Source: Bacteroidota bacterium (GTDB lineage Bacteria > Bacteroidota > Bacteroidia > AKYH767-A > 2013-40CM-41-45). From it: a DNA stretch of 48,123 nt. The stretch spans positions 1 to 48,123 of the forward strand of contig SHNE01000039.1 of assembly GCA_004295015.1 (NCBI GenBank), read 5' to 3'. Below the pieces are notes generated by a model that ran no database searches, was not told where the DNA came from, and saw only the letters and a program-made list of their open reading frames with translations. Shown here piece by piece: positions 36,973-44,512 of this stretch. Position 1 is the first letter of the stretch. Every line of letters starts with the position of its first letter. Position numbers and translations under genes: made by a program.

Positions 36973-37053
36973 TCCCGAATACACTGTTATCCATTAAGCA
37001 GGTTTTCTTCACATAGCTTTTTTTTATTCTCGTATTGCTGTGTATTTTTTTCT

Positions 37054-37083
37054 TTGAACCGGTAAAAATAAAATTGAACCGGT
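37054..37083. repeat. Two direct copies of TTGAACCGGT 20 bp apart
   Basis: TTGAACCGGT occurs at 37054-37063 and 37074-37083, and each contains the palindrome ACCGGT. The 20-bp spacing places both on the same face of the helix, which is compatible with a protein-binding site, though nothing else supports that. The surrounding tatA-polX gap (36973-37173) holds no gene. Confidence 0.5.
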
Positions 37084-37173
37084 GTAATGAACATCTGTCA
37101 TCCTGAAGCCGACAGATTCCGGACTTATTCTTTCACATCCACAAAACAGACTTGAAGTTGCCTTCCGGATTTT

Positions 37174-38871
37174 TTAGTTATTTTTTTTTGAACTAAAGTA
37201 CTTTGTGATTTTTTCGAGTGACATTGAATTAAAAGTCATCTCTTTTGTGAGTCCACCTTTTCTTGCAGCACAAACTCCAAAATGCATGTCACTAAATCCT
37301 TCCTTTCGATGAGCGTCGGGATTAATCGATATCATCACATTTTTGTTTATGGCCTGTTGCAGGTATCTCCAATCCAAATCAAGTCGGTAAGGATTTGCAT
37401 TCAGCTCAATCACCACTCCGTTCGCAGCACATGCATCTATCACTTTTTCGTAATCGATGGGATATCCTTCCCGTGCAAGAAGGAGCCTGCCTGTTGGATG
37501 ACCAAGTATCGTTGTGTAAGGATTCTCAATAGCTGTAATGAGTCGTTGAGTAGCTTTATCCTTATCCATCCTCAGGATTGAATGGACAGAAGCAACGATA
37601 AAATCGAAGGTTTTTAAAATAGAATCAGGATAATCCAAAGATCCATCCGAAAGAATATCAGATTCTATCCCTTTAAATATTTTGAAGGGCCCTAGCTTTT
37701 TATTGAGCAGTTCAATTTCTGTTTGTTGCTTCTCAATACGCTCCGGTTGAAGTCCGTTCGCATAAAACGCACTTTTGCTATGATCACAAATTCCGAGGTA
37801 TTCATAACCTAACTCCTTGCAGTAAACAGCCATTTCCTCAAGGGAATGTTCACCATCACTATAGGTGGTATGATTGTGTAGAATTCCTTTCAAATCTTCT
37901 GATGTGACCAGAACCGGCATGTTTTTTTTCTTTGCCAATTCAAATTCAAAAATTCCTTCTCTTAATTCCGGTTCTATGAAAGGGAGATTAAGTGCTGAAT
38001 AAATTTCATATTCATTTTTTTGAAGTGTACTTTCTTTCCAACCGTATTCTTGTTGAAGAATCGTGAGATGTTTCTTACTGCCGGTTGTTTTAAACAAGTT
38101 GTTTACATAATTTTCTTCTGAGGAAAGGTGTATTGTCAAAGCCAGTTGACCGGCAACAATAGCTTTTAATTGATTATCTGCCTCTTCTATAGTTGCTTCT
38201 CCGAGTAAGGGGTGCTCTTTCAGGTATTCGATGAATTTATTTTTTTCAGAAGTGCACACGAGCAATTCAAGCTCTTCTATTATCTCACATTTTCTGCGTA
38301 CTGAACCTGTGATGGAGAACTGACTAATAAGTCCGCTCTGGTTGATATCTTTCTCAAATTGCAAAGCAATACTTTCCACTATCGCATAAAGATATTTCCC
38401 GCTGTTACTCTGTTTGAATTCGATGGATTTTCTGATTAAATCCTGTGTCTTGGTTCCAAAGCCTTTTAACTCAACGAGGCGATTTTCATTGCAGGCATAC
38501 AATAATTCTCCGGGCGATTCCACACCAAGTTCTTTCCACAGCACCCTCACTTTCTTGGGCCCGATTCCTTTAATGGCTAACATTTCAACAATTCCGGAAG
38601 GAGTTTTTTCCAGTAAACTATCCAATTCGTCAAAAGATGAACGATCAATGTATTCCTGAATTTTCCCTTGAATACTTTTCCCAATTCCATCCAGCTGCGC
38701 AATTTCATCCTGACTCATGGATGAGATAGGAGAGGAGAGACGTTCCAGTTTAAATGCGGCATTCTGCATCGAACGTGCTTTAAAAGGATTGTCATCATGT
38801 AGCTCCATCAAGGAAGCTGCCAGTTTAAATGCTCGGGAAATCTCTTTATTGGAAATAAGGTCGGTGTTCAA
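37174..38871 (-). CDS. polX: PolX-PHP protein (family X polymerase/3'-5' exonuclease) with altered polymerase site
   Basis: A 565-residue PolX: N-terminal helix-hairpin-helix region (about 55-150, KGIGPKKVRVL), a family X palm domain (about 185-300), and a C-terminal PHP domain (about 340-565) acting in family members as a 3'-5' exonuclease. The PHP residues are intact (LHNHTTYSDGEHS, GICDHSK, GIESDIL, VASVHS, GHPTGR, NPDAHR). In the palm, GSVRRKCE (189-196) is kept, but the two catalytic Asp of the DxD motif are Glu200 and Glu202, and the third catalytic Asp aligns with Thr246. Polymerase activity may be lost. The TTG start at 38871 aligns with family N-termini; an ATG at 38940 would add 23 residues overlapping sppA. 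Confidence 0.9.
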   Translation of the reverse strand: MNTDLISNKEISRAFKLAASLMELHDDNPFKARSMQNAAFKLERLSSPISSMSQDEIAQLDGIGKSIQGKIQEYIDRSSFDELDSLLEKTPSGIVEMLAIKGIGPKKVRVLWKELGVESPGELLYACNENRLVELKGFGTKTQDLIRKSIEFKQSNSGKYLYAIVESIALQFEKDINQSGLISQFSITGSVRRKCEIIEELELLVCTSEKNKFIEYLKEHPLLGEATIEEADNQLKAIVAGQLALTIHLSSEENYVNNLFKTTGSKKHLTILQQEYGWKESTLQKNEYEIYSALNLPFIEPELREGIFEFELAKKKNMPVLVTSEDLKGILHNHTTYSDGEHSLEEMAVYCKELGYEYLGICDHSKSAFYANGLQPERIEKQQTEIELLNKKLGPFKIFKGIESDILSDGSLDYPDSILKTFDFIVASVHSILRMDKDKATQRLITAIENPYTTILGHPTGRLLLAREGYPIDYEKVIDACAANGVVIELNANPYRLDLDWRYLQQAINKNVMISINPDAHRKEGFSDMHFGVCAARKGGLTKEMTFNSMSLEKITKYFSSKKNN

Positions 38872-38896
38872 CTTGTAATTTTTAAATTTCTTTGTA

Positions 38897-40669
38897 TCAA
38901 TAAATCTCCATTTCAAACGGTATCCTTGCCTGAATACCATTGTTCTGAATCATCCCTTTTAGTTTTTCATAATATTTATACTGATCGCCTAATTCTCGCT
39001 TTGTGAAATAGACATTAGCCTCTGCATTCAGATCTTCCAGAATTTTTTCAAAAAGCTCTTTTTGCTCCGGGAGTTGAATCACCCGATATTTTTCAAGTTT
39101 TGCCATTCGTGAAGCGATAGCAATGGCCTCATCTATTCCCCCGATTGCATCAACAAGTCCAAGACGGAGTGCGTCATTACCACTCCATATTCTTCCTTGT
39201 CCGATACTATCTACGTATTCAGTGGTCATATTTCTTCCTTCAGCAACATGTTTAATAAAAGTGCTGTATATTTTTTCAACTTGCATTTGAATGAGATCTC
39301 TCTCATCGTTACTCAGCCTTCTTGAAATGGTTCCTATATCTGCATAACGTCCTGTTTTTACAGTATCAAAAGTGATTCCCAGTTTATTGTTAAACAATTT
39401 TTGCGCATTGATAAGTAAACCAAAAACTCCTATCGAACCCGTCAATGTGTTTGGTTGAGCAACGATACTATCAGCGGCACATGAAATATAGTATCCACCT
39501 GAAGCAGCATAATCGCCCATGGAAACGACTACCGGCTTTTTCTTTTTTGCAAGGAGTACTTCTCTCCAGATAACATCAGATGCCATAGCACTTCCTCCGG
39601 GAGAATTTACTCTTAATACAATGGCTTTAATCTTATCGTCGAGGCGTGCTTTACGAATCGTTTCTGCCATCTTATCAGATCCTATCTGATCATCAGATCC
39701 CTGTCCGCTTACGATGTCTCCGGATGCGTAGATGAGAGCAATTTTATCTGTAGACAATTCTGTCATTCCTTTTACATAGACTTTGTCATACTTATTCAGC
39801 GTGATGAATTTCACTTTTTCATCCGGTCCGGTTCCTGAAATAGTTGAAATCACTTCCTGAACTTGATCAAAATAAGCAAGACTGTCTGCCAAACCTGCCG
39901 CAATTGCACCTTCTGCGTCCCTTGCTGAAAATTCATCCGCTGCGATTTGAAGTTTCTCTATACTTTTCTTTCTCTGTTCGGAAACATTTACGAGATAATT
40001 ATTCCAAAAGGATTGAATCAAGGTACGGATCTGCTCCTTGTTTTCGGGACTCATCTTATCATTGATAAAAGGTTCAACAGCACTTTTAAATTTCCCGTGA
40101 CGTATAACCTGCGGCTCAACTTCAAGTTTTTCAAGTGTTCCTTTGAAGAACATGAGCTCTGCGCGTAAACCTTTGAAATCAATGCCTCCTTCAGGATGCA
40201 GGTAAATTTTATCTGCGACACTCGCCAGGTAATAGGCTCCCTGGCTTAACTCTTCGCCATAGGCATAAATAAATTTTTTACTTGATTTGAAATCTACCAA
40301 TGCATTTCTGATCTCTTCTATTGTCGCACCTCCGGCAGATACACTTGTGAGATTCAGTAAAATTCCTTTGATGTTTTCATCCTTTTCTGCTTTCTTGATG
40401 TTTTTAAGAATGTCATTCAGCCCTAAATTTTTATTGCTGCTTAACTCACCAAAATTGAAATCATCAAACGGATTGTTCGATGTGCGTTCCTCAATGGCTT
40501 TGTCGAGCCTTAGTTCTAAAACCGAATTTTTCTTGATAACAATTTTTGTTTCGGAAGACATTGACGAAACGGCAGCTGATAAAATAATCAAACTGATAAT
40601 AAAAAATAGAATCATAGCCAATACAAATCCGGCCATGGAGGCAAACATAAATTTAAAGAATTGTTTCAT
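38897..40669 (-). CDS. sppA: Signal peptide peptidase SppA, 67K type
   Basis: A membrane-anchored serine protease that degrades cleaved signal peptides. The 590 residues match the long (67K) SppA. One N-terminal TM segment (about 8-35) is followed by two tandem protease-like halves. The catalytic Lys195 lies in FKSAVEPF in the first half and Ser390 in DYAASGGYY in the second, the expected Lys/Ser arrangement. It is followed by polX, whose family-consistent start lies 25 bases after the sppA stop, so they are probably cotranscribed although functionally unrelated. The gene is divergent from folK. Confidence 0.95.
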   Translation of the reverse strand: MKQFFKFMFASMAGFVLAMILFFIISLIILSAAVSSMSSETKIVIKKNSVLELRLDKAIEERTSNNPFDDFNFGELSSNKNLGLNDILKNIKKAEKDENIKGILLNLTSVSAGGATIEEIRNALVDFKSSKKFIYAYGEELSQGAYYLASVADKIYLHPEGGIDFKGLRAELMFFKGTLEKLEVEPQVIRHGKFKSAVEPFINDKMSPENKEQIRTLIQSFWNNYLVNVSEQRKKSIEKLQIAADEFSARDAEGAIAAGLADSLAYFDQVQEVISTISGTGPDEKVKFITLNKYDKVYVKGMTELSTDKIALIYASGDIVSGQGSDDQIGSDKMAETIRKARLDDKIKAIVLRVNSPGGSAMASDVIWREVLLAKKKKPVVVSMGDYAASGGYYISCAADSIVAQPNTLTGSIGVFGLLINAQKLFNNKLGITFDTVKTGRYADIGTISRRLSNDERDLIQMQVEKIYSTFIKHVAEGRNMTTEYVDSIGQGRIWSGNDALRLGLVDAIGGIDEAIAIASRMAKLEKYRVIQLPEQKELFEKILEDLNAEANVYFTKRELGDQYKYYEKLKGMIQNNGIQARIPFEMEIY

Positions 40670-40695
40670 GGGTTTTTATTTCGTTAAGAATGAAA

Positions 40696-40703
40696 CAAAG
40701 ATA
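40696..40703 (-). promoter_or_regulatory. -7 box of the sppA promoter (minus strand)
   Basis: On the minus strand TATCTTTG matches TAnnTTTG exactly and ends 26 bases before the sppA ATG. A TTTG upstream is only 11 bases away, so the -33 element is uncertain. Confidence 0.5.
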
Positions 40704-40722
40704 AAGGTCTAAATCAAATCTG

Positions 40723-40753
40723 TTTGCGCTATCCTCATATTTCCTTAGGTTTG
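40723..40753 (+). promoter_or_regulatory. folK promoter
   Basis: TTTG (40723-40726), 19 bases, then TAGGTTTG (40746-40753): an excellent Bacteroidota promoter. The -7 box ends only 10 bases before the folK ATG, so the transcript should be almost leaderless. Confidence 0.75.
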
Positions 40754-40763
40754 ACAAAAAAAG

Positions 40764-41246
40764 ATGGAACGATATGTCATATCGCTAGGAACTAATCTGG
40801 GCGACCGAATGGCGCAGCTTAGGACTGCAAAAAGGCATATCGCTGAAGAAATAGGTGATTTGGCAGGGCAATCTTCTGTGTATGAAACAGCTGCATGGGG
40901 TAAGGAAAATCAGGCTCCCTTTTATAATCAACTAGTGCAGGGATATACCGGCCTGACCGCCTTAAAGTTGATGGATGTTTTATTGGGCATAGAAGCCAAA
41001 ATGGGGCGGGAGCGTTCGTTGAAATGGAGTCCCAGAACCATTGATCTGGATATCATTTTTTTTGGATCAGACATCATCGATGAAGAAGAGCTCCGAGTTC
41101 CTCATCCGATGTTTCATCTAAGGAGATTTACTTTGGTACCTTTGGTTGAGATGATGCCGGATTTTATTGATCCGCGTTCGGGTAAAAAGATGGAAACTCT
41201 GCTCATAGAATTGAACGATAATCTTGCAGTGAACAAGTTGGTATGA
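40764..41246 (+). CDS. folK: 2-amino-4-hydroxy-6-hydroxymethyldihydropteridine pyrophosphokinase
   Basis: Folate pathway enzyme that transfers pyrophosphate from ATP to hydroxymethyldihydropterin. The 160 residues match HPPK. Seen: SLGTNLGDR near the start, YETAAWG, the signature RSLKWSPRTIDLDIIFFG (the Mg-binding DxD), and VPHPMFHLRRFTLVPL. The stop overlaps the deoxynucleoside kinase start by four bases (ATGA), indicating translational coupling. Confidence 0.96.
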   Translation: MERYVISLGTNLGDRMAQLRTAKRHIAEEIGDLAGQSSVYETAAWGKENQAPFYNQLVQGYTGLTALKLMDVLLGIEAKMGRERSLKWSPRTIDLDIIFFGSDIIDEEELRVPHPMFHLRRFTLVPLVEMMPDFIDPRSGKKMETLLIELNDNLAVNKLV

Positions 41247-41899
41247 CTAAGCGATTAAAATATGACTACGTAATTGTAGAAGGAAATATCGGCACCGGAA
41301 AAACTTCCCTTGCTACGATGCTTTCTGAAGAGTATGGAACACGTCTGATACTTGAGCGATTTGCTGACAATCCTTTCCTGCCAAGGTTTTACGAGAATCA
41401 AACACGCTATGCCTTTCCATTGGAACTTTCGTTTCTGGCCGATAGATATCAGCAGCTGATGGATGAGCTTGCTAACCATAATTTATTTCAATCTCAAACA
41501 GTTTCGGATTATGTATTAAGCAAATCGTTGATCTTTGCAGGAATCACACTTAAAGAGGACGAGTTTAATTTGTATCAGCGCTTGTTCCATATCATGAATC
41601 CACATTTACCTAAACCTGACCTCTTGGTTTATTTGCATAAAAGTGTTCCGAAATTGAAAGAGAATATAAAGAAGAGAGGACGGGACTATGAGCAGAATAT
41701 TGCAAACGATTACCTGAAAAATCTGGAAGGTGGCTATTGGGAATATTTTAAACAGCAGCAGGGAACCAGGATTCTCGTTTTAGACACGAATAATGTGGAT
41801 TTTGTCTTAAATACACAACATTACAATGAGATTGTCGATTTGATCAATACCGATTACAAGCCAGGAATACACAGACATATACTTGGAGAGGATCAATAA
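41243..41899 (+). CDS. Deoxynucleoside kinase
   Basis: A 218-residue P-loop kinase of the deoxynucleoside kinase family (deoxyadenosine/deoxyguanosine kinase type), which phosphorylates salvaged deoxynucleosides. Walker A is EGNIGTGKTSLA (13-24); LERFADNPFL resembles the ERS-like substrate region, RGRDYE is the lid-region motif, and LVYLHKSVPKLKENIKKR is typical of the group. The nucleoside specificity cannot be set from sequence. It is translationally coupled to folK by a 4-base overlap, an arrangement seen in other Bacteroidota. Confidence 0.88.
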   Translation: MTKRLKYDYVIVEGNIGTGKTSLATMLSEEYGTRLILERFADNPFLPRFYENQTRYAFPLELSFLADRYQQLMDELANHNLFQSQTVSDYVLSKSLIFAGITLKEDEFNLYQRLFHIMNPHLPKPDLLVYLHKSVPKLKENIKKRGRDYEQNIANDYLKNLEGGYWEYFKQQQGTRILVLDTNNVDFVLNTQHYNEIVDLINTDYKPGIHRHILGEDQ

Positions 41900-42127
41900 T
41901 TTTAGCGCAAAATCAAATTTAGGTGGATTGGCCTTCCATTTGATTCCTACGCATATATGATTTATTTTGCAACTAATATTTGAGAATATCGTAAATCTGG
42001 CATTAAATTGAATTTCAAATAGAATGTTTGTAAATGATTTTGCCACTTAATCGGCCATTCATTGTTTGGATTTCATATTATTTGATACAAAGTCACATAA
42101 AACCGAGAACCTTTAAAGGTCTTTAAT

Positions 42128-43627
42128 ATGAAAATATCATTACCACTATTCATTTCAATGCTGCTGATTTGTGGCAGTAACTCAGTTCTGGCACAGACCG
42201 AACAGACTACCTCCTCTGAGACCACTCAAAGTGCAAAGGTTAGTTTGAAAAGTGGGAACATGCCCAAGGCCGGAAAATACAAAACATGGGATATTGCCTT
42301 ACATGGTGGTCTTATGGTACCTAATACGGATCTCACTACCACTGATTTCAATGCTCCAAATCTCATAACTCAAATTGGCTATGGATTGAGCGTTTCAAAA
42401 TTTCTTTCGCATTCATTTGCCTTGCAGGCTTCATTTTTAAGAGGGAAAATAAAAGGAGATGAAGAAGGCACGGGCAGTAATTCAAAATATAATTTTGAAA
42501 CAGATATTAATTATGCTGCCAGCCTCAGGGGCTATTTTCAATTTGGAAACGTTTCGTTTCTGAAGCGCAATCCAAATATTGCCTTTTACGGATACCTTGG
42601 TGTAGGTATAATGCACTTCTCACCATCTGTTTTTCGTGACGATTCTACCGTAGCGAGAAATTACTATGTTCAGAATAATCTGATAGATAATTCTGTCGAT
42701 TATACTGAAACGACTGAACTTGTTTATCCGGTTGGTGTCGGAATAAAATATCGGATCGTTAAACCTCTTTCCCTGCATTTCGAGTACGCCTTGCATCTCA
42801 GTAATACAGATAAGCTTGACGGATGGTACAGATTACTTTCGGAGAACGATAACTTCACCTATGTGAACTTGGGTCTTACTTACCATCTGGGCTATAAGGA
42901 TAAGCCAATCCAGTGGGTTAATCCGATGCAAACAATTTATGCTGATTTGTATGATATGAAGGATCGGGTCGACCTTCTCAGTGGCGACAAAGATGGCGAC
43001 GGAGTTGCCGACATGTTTGACCGCGAACCGGATACTCCTGAAGGGGTGAAAGTGTATGGCGATGGTACAGCAGTTGATGCTGATGGAGACGGCGTACCTG
43101 ATTGGAAAGATGTAGAACCATTTTCACCTAAAGGCTCACAAGTTGATGCTGCCGGTCGTGAGCTTGATGCAGATGGTGATGGTATCCCGGATAGTCGGGA
43201 TATAGAACCTAATACCGCGAAGGGAAGTTTGGTTTCCAGTCAGGGAGTTACAATTCCTACCGGCCCGGCAACAAAGGCAGGATCAGCCTCAATCATGGCA
43301 ACAAATGGATACTTACCTTCAATCTTTTTTGATTTAAACAGTGCAGTCATATCGAAAAAGTATGACGAAACACTTGCTTCGATTGCATTGGTGATGAGTA
43401 GTAATCAGGATTTAACTTTTGAAATTACCGGTAACTGTGACTCCAGAGCCAGTTCAGATTACAATATTAAATTAGGAAAGCGTCGCGCTGAAGCAGTAAA
43501 GAATCATTTGATAAAAAAATATGGAGTTAGTGCATCCCGCTTGGATATTACATCCCTAGGAAAGAACGATCCTATCACCCAGGATCATCCAATGAACCGT
43601 CGTGTTGATTTCAAGGTGAAAGAATAA
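42128..43627 (+). CDS. OmpA-family outer-membrane protein with TSP3-like repeats
   Basis: A 499-residue envelope protein. A signal peptide (1 to about 22, ending VLAQ) precedes a beta-barrel-like region (about 45-260, with alternating amphipathic strands and YVNLGLTYHLGY), Asp-rich thrombospondin type 3-like Ca-binding repeats (about 283-350; DKDGDGVADMFD, DADGDGVPDWKD, DADGDGIPDSRD), and an OmpA C-terminal peptidoglycan-binding domain (about 395-497) with ITGNCDSRASSDYNIKLG and RRAEAVKNHL. It probably links the outer membrane to the cell wall. It stands alone with a strong terminator; 41900-42127 upstream holds no gene. Confidence 0.93.
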   Translation: MKISLPLFISMLLICGSNSVLAQTEQTTSSETTQSAKVSLKSGNMPKAGKYKTWDIALHGGLMVPNTDLTTTDFNAPNLITQIGYGLSVSKFLSHSFALQASFLRGKIKGDEEGTGSNSKYNFETDINYAASLRGYFQFGNVSFLKRNPNIAFYGYLGVGIMHFSPSVFRDDSTVARNYYVQNNLIDNSVDYTETTELVYPVGVGIKYRIVKPLSLHFEYALHLSNTDKLDGWYRLLSENDNFTYVNLGLTYHLGYKDKPIQWVNPMQTIYADLYDMKDRVDLLSGDKDGDGVADMFDREPDTPEGVKVYGDGTAVDADGDGVPDWKDVEPFSPKGSQVDAAGRELDADGDGIPDSRDIEPNTAKGSLVSSQGVTIPTGPATKAGSASIMATNGYLPSIFFDLNSAVISKKYDETLASIALVMSSNQDLTFEITGNCDSRASSDYNIKLGKRRAEAVKNHLIKKYGVSASRLDITSLGKNDPITQDHPMNRRVDFKVKE

Positions 43628-43653
43628 TTGTCTGTCAATAACGCAACCATTAT

Positions 43654-43710
43654 AAAAAAAACAAAATAGGGACAAGACATGCCTTGTCCCTATTTTGTTT
43701 TTTTATTTTT
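43654..43710. terminator. Bidirectional terminator between the OmpA-family gene and the methyltransferase
   Basis: A long inverted repeat (AATAGGGACAAG at the loop side pairing with CTTGTCCCTATT, extended by A8 and T7 runs) with an ACATGC loop. The A and T tracts on both sides allow termination from either strand, which suits the convergent genes. Confidence 0.93.
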
Positions 43711-43747
43711 TGTGGACTAATAATAATACCCATTTTTTAAAATCCCA

Positions 43748-44275
43748 TCAACCCATTTTCGCCACACAATCCCAAACAACAACACCCACACAAACGGAAA
43801 TATTTAACGAATGCTTACTTCCTTGTTGTGGAATTTCGATGGCCATCTCGCAATGCAAAAGAGCTTCTTCGCTCACTCCGTTTACTTCATGACCAAAAAC
43901 AAAGGCATACTTTTTTTGGATTTCCGGTTTAAAATTTAATAAGGAAATGCCTGAGTCAATCTGCTCAATCGCAATGATTGTATAGCCGTCAGATTTAAGC
44001 TCACTAAGCGCTTTTCCAACCTCAGAAAAGTATTTCCAATCGACTGTTTCTTCTGCTCCAAGGGCGGTTTTGTGTATTTCCCGATGGGGAGGCTGAGCCG
44101 TAATTCCGCATAAATATACTGAGGAACAAAGAAATGCATCAGCCGTGCGGAAGACTGAACCTATATTATTGAGGCTTCTTACACCATCCAATACCAAGAC
44201 TATCGGTCTTTTTTCAGAGCGTTTGAATTCCTCTGTCGACTTCCTATCCAACTCATCATTTCGTATCTTGCGCAT
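43748..44275 (-). CDS. TrmH/SpoU-family RNA methyltransferase
   Basis: A 175-residue SPOUT methyltransferase with the three SpoU motifs: LVLDGVRSLNNIGSVFRTAD (motif 1, with the catalytic Arg/Asn region), VFGHEVNGVS (motif 2) and IEIPQQGSKHSLNISVC (motif 3, lining the trefoil knot where AdoMet binds). It would 2'-O-methylate a ribose in rRNA or tRNA; at this short length and without an N-terminal extension, the target nucleotide cannot be named. A -7 box (TATCTTTG on the minus strand, 44292-44299) lies 16 bases upstream. Confidence 0.92.
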   Translation of the reverse strand: MRKIRNDELDRKSTEEFKRSEKRPIVLVLDGVRSLNNIGSVFRTADAFLCSSVYLCGITAQPPHREIHKTALGAEETVDWKYFSEVGKALSELKSDGYTIIAIEQIDSGISLLNFKPEIQKKYAFVFGHEVNGVSEEALLHCEMAIEIPQQGSKHSLNISVCVGVVVWDCVAKMG

Positions 44276-44291
44276 AGCTAAAATTGAAGGG

Positions 44292-44299
44292 CAAAGATA
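44292..44299 (-). promoter_or_regulatory. -7 box upstream of the TrmH-family gene
   Basis: On the minus strand TATCTTTG matches TAnnTTTG exactly and ends 16 bases before the ATG at 44275. No TTG at -33. Confidence 0.45.
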
Positions 44300-44356
44300 A
44301 ACATATGAAATTGTCGATTGGAATTAGATTCCCTTCGAAATTCCGGACGAATTTTG

Positions 44357-44481
44357 AACGCAGATGACGCAGATTTTTTGGATAAATGATGATAATGAAG
44401 AAGTAGATTTTCATTCCTGAAGCATCAATCGTAAGAAAAATAAATATGTGTATATCATAATTATCAGCTTCATCTGCGTTC
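44357..44481. repeat. Palindromic element bounded by a 12-bp inverted repeat
   Basis: GAACGCAGATGA (44357-44368) and TCATCTGCGTTC (44470-44481) are perfect reverse complements about 100 bases apart, and the left side repeats GACGCAGA next to it. The inside is AT-rich with shorter complementary stretches (ATGATAAT / ATTATCA). It fits a dispersed intergenic repeat of the type seen in many bacterial genomes rather than a gene. Confidence 0.6.
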
Positions 44482-44512
44482 CCTTGACCTCTCAACTTAT
44501 AACCCAATTCCC

